From Lineus longissimus (Eukaryota; Nemertea; Pilidiophora; Heteronemertea; Lineidae), in contig NC_088315.1 of assembly GCF_910592395.1 (NCBI RefSeq), positions 17,593,808 through 17,657,807 of the forward strand: DNA of 64,000 nucleotides, written 5' to 3'. Numbering within the stretch: position 1 is the first letter of the stretch; the number at the start of each line of letters is the position of its first letter. The translations under genes and the position numbers were made by a program. The notes below the pieces were generated by a model. The model had not been told where the DNA came from. It made no database searches and worked only from the letters and a program-made list of their open reading frames with translations. This document shows positions 43,459 through 50,269 of the stretch, piece after piece.

Positions 43459-44604
43459 TCAATTCACTGCAAAGAGTAAATTTCTTTCAAGTCTATTATT
43501 CAACTTAATCATCTCGTTTATGATTTCTGTCTGACAAAATATGTTAATGTTCTGGTTCATTCTCATGTTATTATTTAAATTCGATAATCTATCAATCAGA
43601 ATCATATTTTCATCACGAAGATAATCCCCGAAATGCTGTGATATCACTATTTTCCAATTTGGTATTACATCCTGGTCTCGAAAGACAAACCAGTTTTCAC
43701 TTCTCATTTTTACCATGAAATCCATTGACCTATCCAATTGATCCTTAAATAGTGTGTAGTCTACTTTAGCACTCTTCTGTCTGTTTTGTGTTTTAGACAT
43801 TGGTCTAATGTTAAACCAAGCAAAGCACAGTTCAGGTTTATCTTTGAATTCCTTGATTGGTAAGACATGATCCAACTCTTCTTCTACTATTCGAACTCTG
43901 TTCTCGGGACTTTGTCCTATTGGAGATAGACTCCTCTGGTACTCTAACCACTGTGAGAAGAAACTGTCTGTACATCCTAGATTGAATGATGAATTACCGG
44001 TACACTCTCCCTTAGAAATGCGGTTTAGACCAACTCTAATTTTGTGTCTGTCTCTATTACCATTTTGGTCAAGGTTATCCTTTTTGTAATATGAATTAAA
44101 ACATGATCTGCAGTTACCTCTATTTCCGTCTTTACCAAATTCACCATCACTTAGTAATTTATTTTCATAACATTTATTACATCCCTTGATTTTACTTGAA
44201 CCACATTCTTTACAGTAATCAAGTAGTTTATTACGCCTGTTCTTTTCAAAATTAATTTCAGGTTTCTTTTCACAGCACTTAACACAATAAATTGTAGGTT
44301 GATTTTCCATGTTTTGATTCATCATATTATTCTGATTTTCCATATTTTGATTCATCATATTATTCTGATTTATCATATTTTGATTTTCCATGTTTTGATT
44401 TAAGATAAACTGATTTATCATATTTTGATTTAACATAATCTGATTTATCAGATTTTGATTTAACATATTATTTTGATGCAAATAATACAAAAACTTCTGA
44501 ATATTCTGATTCATCATATTATCATGATTCATCATATTATTCTGATTCATCATACCATTTTGATTCATCATACCATTTTGATTATCAAATATTGCTCCAT
44601 CCAT
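43459..44604 (-). CDS. HNH-type endonuclease with Asn/Met repeat N-terminus
   Basis: A 381-aa protein. Residues ~1-105 are NQNMMNQN-type repeats. Then come CxxC zinc knuckles (CVKC, CKEC, CNKC, CRSC; about 108-170), and an HNH-like core LDHVLPIKEF (~241-250) with FAWFNIRPMSKTQNRQKSAK downstream (N residues ~264-276). This fits zinc-stabilised HNH nucleases found in large DNA viruses and phages. A DNA-cleaving role is inferred. A double-hairpin repeat (43890-43919; GAAC/GTTC stem) lies just upstream of the HNH core. The other possibility is a zinc-finger protein without nuclease activity. Confidence 0.65.
   Translation of the reverse strand: MDGAIFDNQNGMMNQNGMMNQNNMMNHDNMMNQNIQKFLYYLHQNNMLNQNLINQIMLNQNMINQFILNQNMENQNMINQNNMMNQNMENQNNMMNQNMENQPTIYCVKCCEKKPEINFEKNRRNKLLDYCKECGSSKIKGCNKCYENKLLSDGEFGKDGNRGNCRSCFNSYYKKDNLDQNGNRDRHKIRVGLNRISKGECTGNSSFNLGCTDSFFSQWLEYQRSLSPIGQSPENRVRIVEEELDHVLPIKEFKDKPELCFAWFNIRPMSKTQNRQKSAKVDYTLFKDQLDRSMDFMVKMRSENWFVFRDQDVIPNWKIVISQHFGDYLRDENMILIDRLSNLNNNMRMNQNINIFCQTEIINEMIKLNNRLERNLLFAVN
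44300..44600. repeat. 15-45 bp tandem repeats coding for Asn/Met/Gln tract
   Basis: Units such as TTTTGATTCATCATATTATTC repeat through the 5' part of the HNH-type gene (minus strand), with periods of 15 and multiples. This produces the NQNMMNQN tract. Copy number is likely length-variable. Confidence 0.7.
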
Positions 44605-44692
44605 TTCTTTCTTTATTTAGTAGGACATTTTTTTTTTAAATTACGTTTTTCGAACTTGTTCTTGTGACTTAAGTCACTTTAGAGACTTTATT

Positions 44693-45844
44693 TCATTTCA
44701 ATGATTTGATATCAGAAACTGGTAACCATTCATTGAACTTATCACTGTAACCCTTCCACTTCACTAATCCGTATTTCTTGCCTTTACTGGTCTTGTACCT
44801 TAGGATTTTCTCGATCTTGTACTCTAGCTGGTCAGGATTAGGAACATAGCTCAATTCCTCTTCATAGAAATATCCTTGAATTTCTTCTTTGTGGTAATCC
44901 TCAAGCTGGTAGACGATAGGGTGAGTAAAGATGATCTGTTTGATTTGGAACACCTCCTCAGTGTAGTTGGGCATGTAACCTTTACCGAAAATGGACTTGT
45001 ACTTTGAAATTCTTACACTGTCACCTACTTTGTACTTTGGATCACCAAATGTCTCTTTGAGGTGAAGACCGTAAAGATTGTACCACACTGTTCCTTCGTT
45101 TTCCATCTTTCTGGCGTCTACAGGTTTCATACCTATTGATGAGTGAAATGTGTTATTGTAGCCGCTGACCAGGTCATCCAGAACGTCAATCCACTTGTCA
45201 GTCTCCTTAGCGGTGAAATAACGCCACATTTTTTCTTTAAGGGTTCTATTGAATCTCTCTACTACTGCTGCCTTCTTATCAGATTTTGTGGAGAACCAGT
45301 CTATGTCATTTTCTGTTAAGAGTTCCTTGAAGTGTTTGTTGTAAAATTCTTTACCGTCATCAAACTGGATTTTCGTTGGTTTTGCTTCCTCAAATATCAC
45401 TTTAAATGCATCTCTGATTTCTTCTCCCCTCTTACTCTTAACTGCTAGAGCCCAAGAAAAACGACTAAATAGATCTATGACTGTTAAAATGAATCTGAAA
45501 CCCTTATTTTGTTTCTTGAATTTCTGCATGTCAACCAGATCAGCTTGCCACTGTTGATCGATGTACGATACCATTGTCTTCCTGAAGGTGAATTTCTTAA
45601 TGGCCGGTTTGTGCAGTTGGTGAGTTGGTAGTGTTTCTAGAAATTCTTTCACTTCTTTTTGTTTAATAAGTTTTCCTGAGCGGGACTTTGTCCCTAACAA
45701 CGAAGTTGTGCTCTGCTCTCGTGACGAAGTCATATCTTCCTTGACCTGTTTCCAGATTTTACTCAAAGAACTGTAAGCCACGGGACTCTCAGGGTTGTAG
45801 TACAAATCCCTTAGATACTGCTGTGTGTCATCCTTTACATTCAT
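44693..45844 (-). CDS. int: retroviral-type integrase (DDE) with C-terminal chromodomain
   Basis: A 383-aa protein that inserts the element and makes 6-bp TSDs. The catalytic core shows WQADLVDM (D102), IQFDDGKEF (D162) and KKAAVVERFNRTLKEKMW (E196), the D,D-35-E order with Polinton-like VERFNRTLK. The chromodomain at ~335-380 has YKIEKIL, GLVKWKGYSDKFNEW and LPVSDI, and likely targets modified chromatin. The N-terminal region contains two decayed double-hairpin repeats (45682-45734). Its start codon is 4 nt from the divergent ATPase start. Confidence 0.93.
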   Translation of the reverse strand: MNVKDDTQQYLRDLYYNPESPVAYSSLSKIWKQVKEDMTSSREQSTTSLLGTKSRSGKLIKQKEVKEFLETLPTHQLHKPAIKKFTFRKTMVSYIDQQWQADLVDMQKFKKQNKGFRFILTVIDLFSRFSWALAVKSKRGEEIRDAFKVIFEEAKPTKIQFDDGKEFYNKHFKELLTENDIDWFSTKSDKKAAVVERFNRTLKEKMWRYFTAKETDKWIDVLDDLVSGYNNTFHSSIGMKPVDARKMENEGTVWYNLYGLHLKETFGDPKYKVGDSVRISKYKSIFGKGYMPNYTEEVFQIKQIIFTHPIVYQLEDYHKEEIQGYFYEEELSYVPNPDQLEYKIEKILRYKTSKGKKYGLVKWKGYSDKFNEWLPVSDIKSLK

Positions 45845-45852
45845 TTAAATGA
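45841..45852. promoter_or_regulatory. palindromic CATTTAAATG between divergent integrase and ATPase starts
   Basis: The start codons of the two divergent genes are separated by only TTAA, so both reading frames begin inside one palindrome, CATTTAAATG. Each strand therefore shows TTTAAATG. TAAATG is also the context of about ten of the 16 Polinton gene starts. A compact initiator is inferred; in poxviruses TAAATG is the late-promoter initiator. Confidence 0.5.
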
Positions 45853-46469
45853 GTGAAGTATTTATTTACGAGCCACACAATATGTTAATTTCTGGTGTTA
45901 CCAATTGTGGTAAGACATATTTTGCCCTTGACCTCTTAGAAAAGGAGTATCGGCACAAGTTCCAGAACATAGTCATTTTCTGTCCAACATATTTCAACAA
46001 TAAGACATATGAAAGGAAATGGATTTACCAAGACAAGAACGTCTACATAGTTAATCCCGAAGCTGTGGCCAGTAATTTGGACCTTGTGCTTCAGTTTGCT
46101 ACTCTGACCTTTGCTGGTTCTAACACATTATTCCTCATTGATGACTGTGCTAATTTGAGAGACACAAAAAAGAAGGTGTCCGAGTTATGTAATCTTGCCT
46201 TTTCTGGCAGGCACTACAATCTCACTGTTTGGTTACTAGTTCAGAAGTACAATTCAGTTGTCAAGGACTACAGAGAGAACATAAGAATTTTAGTATTATT
46301 TTTTAATAAGGATGAATCAGCCATGAAAGATGCCTTAGAAGAAAACAGTGTTATTCCTAAGGAGAAAAGACAGTACTACATAGAAGAACTTAAGATGAAA
46401 AAAGGATCAAAACTGATCATTAGACTACAACATCCATTTGGATTTACTCTTTCACATCAAAAATCTTAG
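45849..46469 (+). CDS. A32/FtsK-HerA-like genome-packaging ATPase
   Basis: A 206-aa P-loop ATPase. Walker A is GVTNCGKT (16-23) and Walker B is NTLFLIDDCA (~92-101). The downstream SGRHYNLTVWLLVQKY segment is typical of A32-like ATPases of Polintons and large DNA viruses. It is expected to power DNA packaging into capsids. It is the only rightward gene in the right half, expressed from the shared integrase/ATPase gap. A first-stem remnant of the double-hairpin (46488-46498) lies after the stop. Confidence 0.92.
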   Translation: MSEVFIYEPHNMLISGVTNCGKTYFALDLLEKEYRHKFQNIVIFCPTYFNNKTYERKWIYQDKNVYIVNPEAVASNLDLVLQFATLTFAGSNTLFLIDDCANLRDTKKKVSELCNLAFSGRHYNLTVWLLVQKYNSVVKDYRENIRILVLFFNKDESAMKDALEENSVIPKEKRQYYIEELKMKKGSKLIIRLQHPFGFTLSHQKS

Positions 46470-46484
46470 TCCCGCTTCTCATCA

Positions 46485-46943
46485 TCAGGACTGTGTCCGA
46501 TCAGTGGTCTTAGTCTTTCTAACCCTAGTAAAATAATAAATTATTAACCCTAAACCACTAAGTCCTAGGATAATCCATAGGTACTCGTATTTCTTCATTT
46601 CATCACTAGGTTGGTAGTAATCACTTAATTGTGGTCGCTGAGGTAGTACAATAGTTCTTTCTGGATGTAAATGATTGTAAACAGTAAGTGCTGAATCAGT
46701 ATTGTTAAAATCAATAGAAGCGTCTCTTTCTCTCTTTAATTCAAGATTAACAAAGTCAATGGTACTTTTCCTATGCTCCTCCCATTCGGTTGAAGCTTTT
46801 TGTAATTGCTCCTGAGCCAAATCATGTCTTTTCACTTCAGTCTCATAGCCATTCTTGTCTAGTTTTTTAAAAAGGTAACCGGATCCAGTGAATGCTAATC
46901 CATTGATTATTGCAGATCCAAATAACATGCCAATGCCAGCCAT
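46485..46943 (-). CDS. two-membrane-segment Polinton protein
   Basis: A 152-aa unknown protein. It has an N-terminal hydrophobic segment (~4-26), a charged helical middle with a QRPQLSDYYQPSDE stretch, and a C-terminal transmembrane helix (~125-143, LWIILGLSGLGLIIYYF) with a basic end. It sits between the penton and ATPase genes. The start context is AATTAAATG. Its 3' end overlaps a double-hairpin remnant. Confidence 0.6.
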   Translation of the reverse strand: MAGIGMLFGSAIINGLAFTGSGYLFKKLDKNGYETEVKRHDLAQEQLQKASTEWEEHRKSTIDFVNLELKRERDASIDFNNTDSALTVYNHLHPERTIVLPQRPQLSDYYQPSDEMKKYEYLWIILGLSGLGLIIYYFTRVRKTKTTDRTQS

Positions 46944-46965
46944 TTAATTCCAATGAATTTTAATT

Positions 46966-47733
46966 TCAATGATGTGTCCCTGAGAGCATAGCTCGAGTTA
47001 ATACCAATTGGTACTGTACATTATGACCATTAAGATCGATGATTTCACCTTTTTCATCAGTTAAGCGAATATTCAGCTTATTGAATCTTGGTTTACAGGG
47101 AATTGCTATTGGTTTCTCAAATGTGTATGCTATTAAATCCCCAAAATTAGCTTCCTTTATTGGTCTTGTGGTTAGCACATCAGATGCTTCACCATTACTT
47201 AATACACTATTAGATTCGATTATGTCACAGTGAAAAACAAAATGGTCAATTGGTCTAAAATTGATGGGTTTCTCGCTTACAACATCATCCTTACTTTTAT
47301 TGTCTAAAGGATAAGGCCATTCTGATTTCATGCCAAAAAATTCATTACTTTTACCAAGAAAATAGATCTGATAATGCGCCTCATTTTTTCTCTTTAGGAA
47401 GTGTAAGATGGCCTTACCTGTTGGTTCTTCAAGGTCAAATCTGACAGCACCTCTACTCATACTATTTTCTTTCAACTTATCCGCAAATACTTTTGAAAAG
47501 CTCTGTAGGTCATAGAGACCATCTGGTAGCGTAATCTCTGCCACATCAAACCCCTTAACTTTGATTCGGTTATTCTCCCTGGCTGCACTTATGTTGTAGA
47601 ATGTACAAGGTATTACTGCAAAAGTTAAAGTGATGCTACATGCATCCTGAATTTCAGTCTTGAGATTGACTGTTAAATCACTTGAACTCTGATCTGGATA
47701 GTCACTTGAATCTATGTTCATTACAGTAACCAT
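46966..47733 (-). CDS. penton-like minor capsid protein
   Basis: A 255-aa single jelly-roll-type protein in the penton position, in the cluster ATPase - membrane protein - penton - small protein - capsid. Beta-rich signatures include ITLPDGLYDLQSFSKVFADK (~64-83) and the C-terminal KLNIRLTDEKGEIIDLNG strand (~225). It would occupy capsid vertices. A partial double-hairpin repeat (46976-46997) codes for most of the last ten residues (TRAMLSG), so the normal C-terminus has probably been altered by insertion. The start context is GTAAATG. Confidence 0.8.
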   Translation of the reverse strand: MVTVMNIDSSDYPDQSSSDLTVNLKTEIQDACSITLTFAVIPCTFYNISAARENNRIKVKGFDVAEITLPDGLYDLQSFSKVFADKLKENSMSRGAVRFDLEEPTGKAILHFLKRKNEAHYQIYFLGKSNEFFGMKSEWPYPLDNKSKDDVVSEKPINFRPIDHFVFHCDIIESNSVLSNGEASDVLTTRPIKEANFGDLIAYTFEKPIAIPCKPRFNKLNIRLTDEKGEIIDLNGHNVQYQLVLTRAMLSGTHH

Positions 47734-47790
47734 TTACTTAAGCAAATTTTCGTTTTCAAATTTAGCTTTTATCAAATAAGTAAATTATTC

Positions 47791-48027
47791 TTACTTCATA
47801 ATATTTCTGGGTAGGATTCCTTGATCGTAAAGGTACTCTAATGTTCCATTACTAATAGCTACAGTTCCTCCCAGTTTAAGAATTTCCTCTAGGTTGGCCT
47901 GACTTGGGGGACCAATATTGATTCTCAAGAACCTTTTCAGTAACATAGAGTAACCAATTGTTGTTGATGCCAACAGTAAACTTTGATACAGTGTATTTAT
48001 GATATCTTTCTTTCCTGGTGTATCCAT
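47791..48027 (-). CDS. small hydrophobic Polinton protein
   Basis: A 78-aa protein with two short hydrophobic stretches (~10-26 and ~46-58) and the phrase GGTVAISNGTLEYLYDQGILP. A small protein at this place, between penton and capsid genes, is usual in Polintons. A virion component is likely but no activity can be assigned. The start context is AATTAAATG. Confidence 0.6.
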   Translation of the reverse strand: MDTPGKKDIINTLYQSLLLASTTIGYSMLLKRFLRINIGPPSQANLEEILKLGGTVAISNGTLEYLYDQGILPRNIMK

Positions 48028-48080
48028 TTAATTACTTAGAAAATCACTAGTAAAACTCATTTATCTAGTATTCAGTGTTG

Positions 48081-48116
48081 GAGCGAACTTTTGTTCTTGC
48101 AGCACCTCAGTGCTGG
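48081..48116. repeat. double hairpin at capsid gene 3' end
   Basis: GAAC-TTTT-GTTC is followed by CAGCAC-CTCA-GTGCTG. This has the same two-stem layout as the 30-bp repeats but different stems and 4-nt loops. It overlaps the last codons of the capsid gene. It may be a distant family member or an RNA-processing signal. Confidence 0.45.
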
Positions 48117-49363
48117 AGTGAAGCAATCTGAGAATTCTGGATGTTTACCTGGGCGTCAGAAACCACGAATATGTGCATTTTGTATGGTCCCTTTCCAGAT
48201 TTCTTTGTAATAGATAATTGAATACCATCTTTTGTGTTCTGGAGCTTCTTTCCTGATCCGTGAAGGCGATTATCCTCAGAAGTTCTCAGGTCCAACCATA
48301 AACCATAGTGATTAGAATCACCATAGTATTTTTCCATGGTCATGTTACAGTCATGAGTTTTCTTCAAATCTTCAGACATAAAATGTTTCTTGATCTCCTC
48401 CCATTGATCCATCATTCTCATTCCTTCTGGGAACACCTGATTGGCAACACCCTCTATTGTGATCTGCACTTTACTTATGTTAGGGTTTTCAAACTTCTCT
48501 GAATCTCTAGCTCCATCTACATAGTCAGACACAAATAGTAATAATAATCCTTTAATAGACATTCTTGGAAAGTTGATGTTCTCATTAATTAGTGTTTCAT
48601 TAGCAGTAACATTGACTGTCTTAAAATGGTCTACCCAATCATAAAATATTGAGAATCCAGAATTGTACTTGTTACTCAATTGACTAGCAATCATTTTGTT
48701 GGTTACGGTATCATATTCAAAACAAATATTCTCTAGTTTGTAGCCCATGCTAGCTGTGGTTGTGGTGACTATGATTTCCTCCTTTTGTGCTAAAGTTATT
48801 TCAATGATAACATCTTCTTGAATTGGAAACTTGTAAAATGGAGCATGATGATGGAATAGTTCAAAATCTAATGGTATTTTGTACTTCTTGTCAAACACTT
48901 TCTTTAAAGTCTTTTCATTAGCTGTTTCTCCAGTGACATCAGCTTCAGCGACTCCTGATCTTAATTCTCTAAGATTTTTTGACTGAATACCCTGAAAAAC
49001 TCTATCATTTCTTTCTTCTTCTGTAAACCACAGATCTTTAAATGTAGAATAATGACTGTATTCGTCAAGGTCAAATATCTGCTCTGTTCCCCACTTAACC
49101 ACCATCTTTGAAATCAGGTTTCTACCAAGATTATTTACAACACTATTTTTAGAATCACCAGAAATGGTTACATCAGCAGACAGATAAAGAGATTTAGGTA
49201 CAAAGAATGTATTCTCTCGCAATGCCGGTATTCTAACATACAGTGTTTCTTTTGGGTTAGCAGATGAGGGGTTATGAGTAATGATATGATGCTGCCTCTC
49301 AGCTTTTAAACCAAGTGGAATCTTATGTGCCCTTTCGGTATTTAATAAATATCCTGTTGCCAT
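48107..49363 (-). CDS. major capsid protein (double jelly-roll)
   Basis: A 418-aa protein. Conserved capsid strings are FFVPKSLYLSADVTI (~53-67), NNLGRNLISKMVVKWGTE (~77-94) and STFKDLWFTEEERNDR (~107-122). Placement next to penton and ATPase genes supports a double jelly-roll capsid of the polintovirus/adenovirus lineage. The first ~34 codons and the promoter lie inside the right TIR, so they are duplicated at the left end. A role in virion formation is inferred from the family. Confidence 0.88.
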   Translation of the reverse strand: MATGYLLNTERAHKIPLGLKAERQHHIITHNPSSANPKETLYVRIPALRENTFFVPKSLYLSADVTISGDSKNSVVNNLGRNLISKMVVKWGTEQIFDLDEYSHYSTFKDLWFTEEERNDRVFQGIQSKNLRELRSGVAEADVTGETANEKTLKKVFDKKYKIPLDFELFHHHAPFYKFPIQEDVIIEITLAQKEEIIVTTTTASMGYKLENICFEYDTVTNKMIASQLSNKYNSGFSIFYDWVDHFKTVNVTANETLINENINFPRMSIKGLLLLFVSDYVDGARDSEKFENPNISKVQITIEGVANQVFPEGMRMMDQWEEIKKHFMSEDLKKTHDCNMTMEKYYGDSNHYGLWLDLRTSEDNRLHGSGKKLQNTKDGIQLSITKKSGKGPYKMHIFVVSDAQVNIQNSQIASLQH

Positions 49364-49804
49364 TTTCTATTTATTTACTAGTAAAATTATGTGGCACTCA
49401 TTTCGCAAACGTAGTAATCAATAAGATTCTCTTAGAAGAGAATAACTAGGTCATTGGATTCTCTTCTAAGAGAATATCTAGGTCAGATTGATTGGATTCT
49501 CTTCTAAGAGAGTCACAACAGCGAATGCCATTTCGCAGTGAGTCACTTACTGCGAAATGACTTAATTGGATTTTCCTCGTATTGGCTGGTTTACGAGGTA
49601 GTGTTTTCCCCGTGATACGATCGATATTTTGTTAAAGCTGACATCAACGCTTCACTGGGGATCTCATGAATGATAGAATATATGTATTGTGGTGGATGGT
49701 TCTTAGGGGTTTCTAAGCTATTTTGAGACAAAAAGGCCTGTAAGGGTTTTTGTTAAAATAGCTTAGAATTACCTAGATTCCTACCACCACAATACATATA
49801 TTCT
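49260..49804 (-). repeat. Polinton right TIR
   Basis: Reverse complement of 26688-27230, with two extra bases around 49364-49385. It ends CATATATTCT and contains the mirror foldback (about 49675-49804) and the three palindromes. It includes the start of the capsid gene. Confidence 0.93.
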
Positions 49805-49810
49805 ATGTTG
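49805..49810. other. Polinton target-site duplication, right
   Basis: ATGTTG, identical to 26682-26687. The codon frame of the interrupted host gene resumes here (ATG TTG CAT). Confidence 0.93.
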
Positions 49811-50191
49811 CATCATCTCTTCATAGTTTTCAAAACAGAGTCCTGGTGGTGGTCTATTGAAAAGAATGATGAGGGCCTGACCATTCAAAGAAGCAAGGCC
49901 TCAGAAGCTGTAAAAGACAATTACCGACAAAATCCCAGGCTGAAGGACGGGTTGGAAGTTACTGAAGAGTTGTCTGATGAGGGAAACAAGACAATAAAAG
50001 AACTGATAATTTGGCTAGACGATAAGCAATGGCTCCACCGCACATACCACTTGACTGACAGTAACTGCCAGCACTTTGGTAAAGCGGTATTCGATTTTAT
50101 GGCTAAAAAAAGGATTCTCGAAATTGCAAGAATTAAGGAAATGTCTGATATGGTTTTGAGGTTGGGAATCGATTTATTATGCCCCCGCTAA
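49805..50191 (+). pseudogene. H...NC double-domain gene, 3' part after the Polinton
   Basis: This continues the frame of 25887-26687. It opens at the second domain's HHLFIVF, with WWWSIEKN and NCQHFGKAVFDF conserved against the intact paralogue. The C-terminus is about 18 residues longer than the paralogue and reads into flanking sequence. A CCCCCGC/GTGGGGG hairpin lies at the stop (50177-50199). On its own it lacks the first domain and has no upstream host promoter. Confidence 0.8.
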
Positions 50192-50269
50192 AGTGGGGGC
50201 ATTATGTTCTTAGGTGGTTTCCGGCCGCCGCGCGTCCGCCGCCGCGTCCGCCGCACTGAATTCCATACT

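Larger units (their letters stand above)
26688..49804. mobile_element. Polinton/Maverick DNA transposon (polintovirus-like), 23,117 bp
   Basis: It begins AGAATATATG and ends CATATATTCT (Polinton 5'-AG...CT-3' ends), with TIRs of about 545 bp and a perfect 6-bp TSD. It carries PolB, DDE integrase with chromodomain, packaging ATPase, capsid and penton genes, the defining Polinton set. The genes at 27286-32406 run rightward; those from 42506 to 49363 run leftward except the ATPase. The near-identical TIRs and intact TSD suggest a fairly recent insertion. One PolB nonsense codon and a ~4.5 kb nested block show it has since degraded or gained host repeats. A protease gene is not recognised. Confidence 0.97.

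Noticed and set aside
26688-49804. Interpreting the element as an integrated adenovirus or large DNA virus fragment
   Set aside because: TIRs, 6-bp TSD, integrase and protein-primed PolB together define a complete Polinton insertion.
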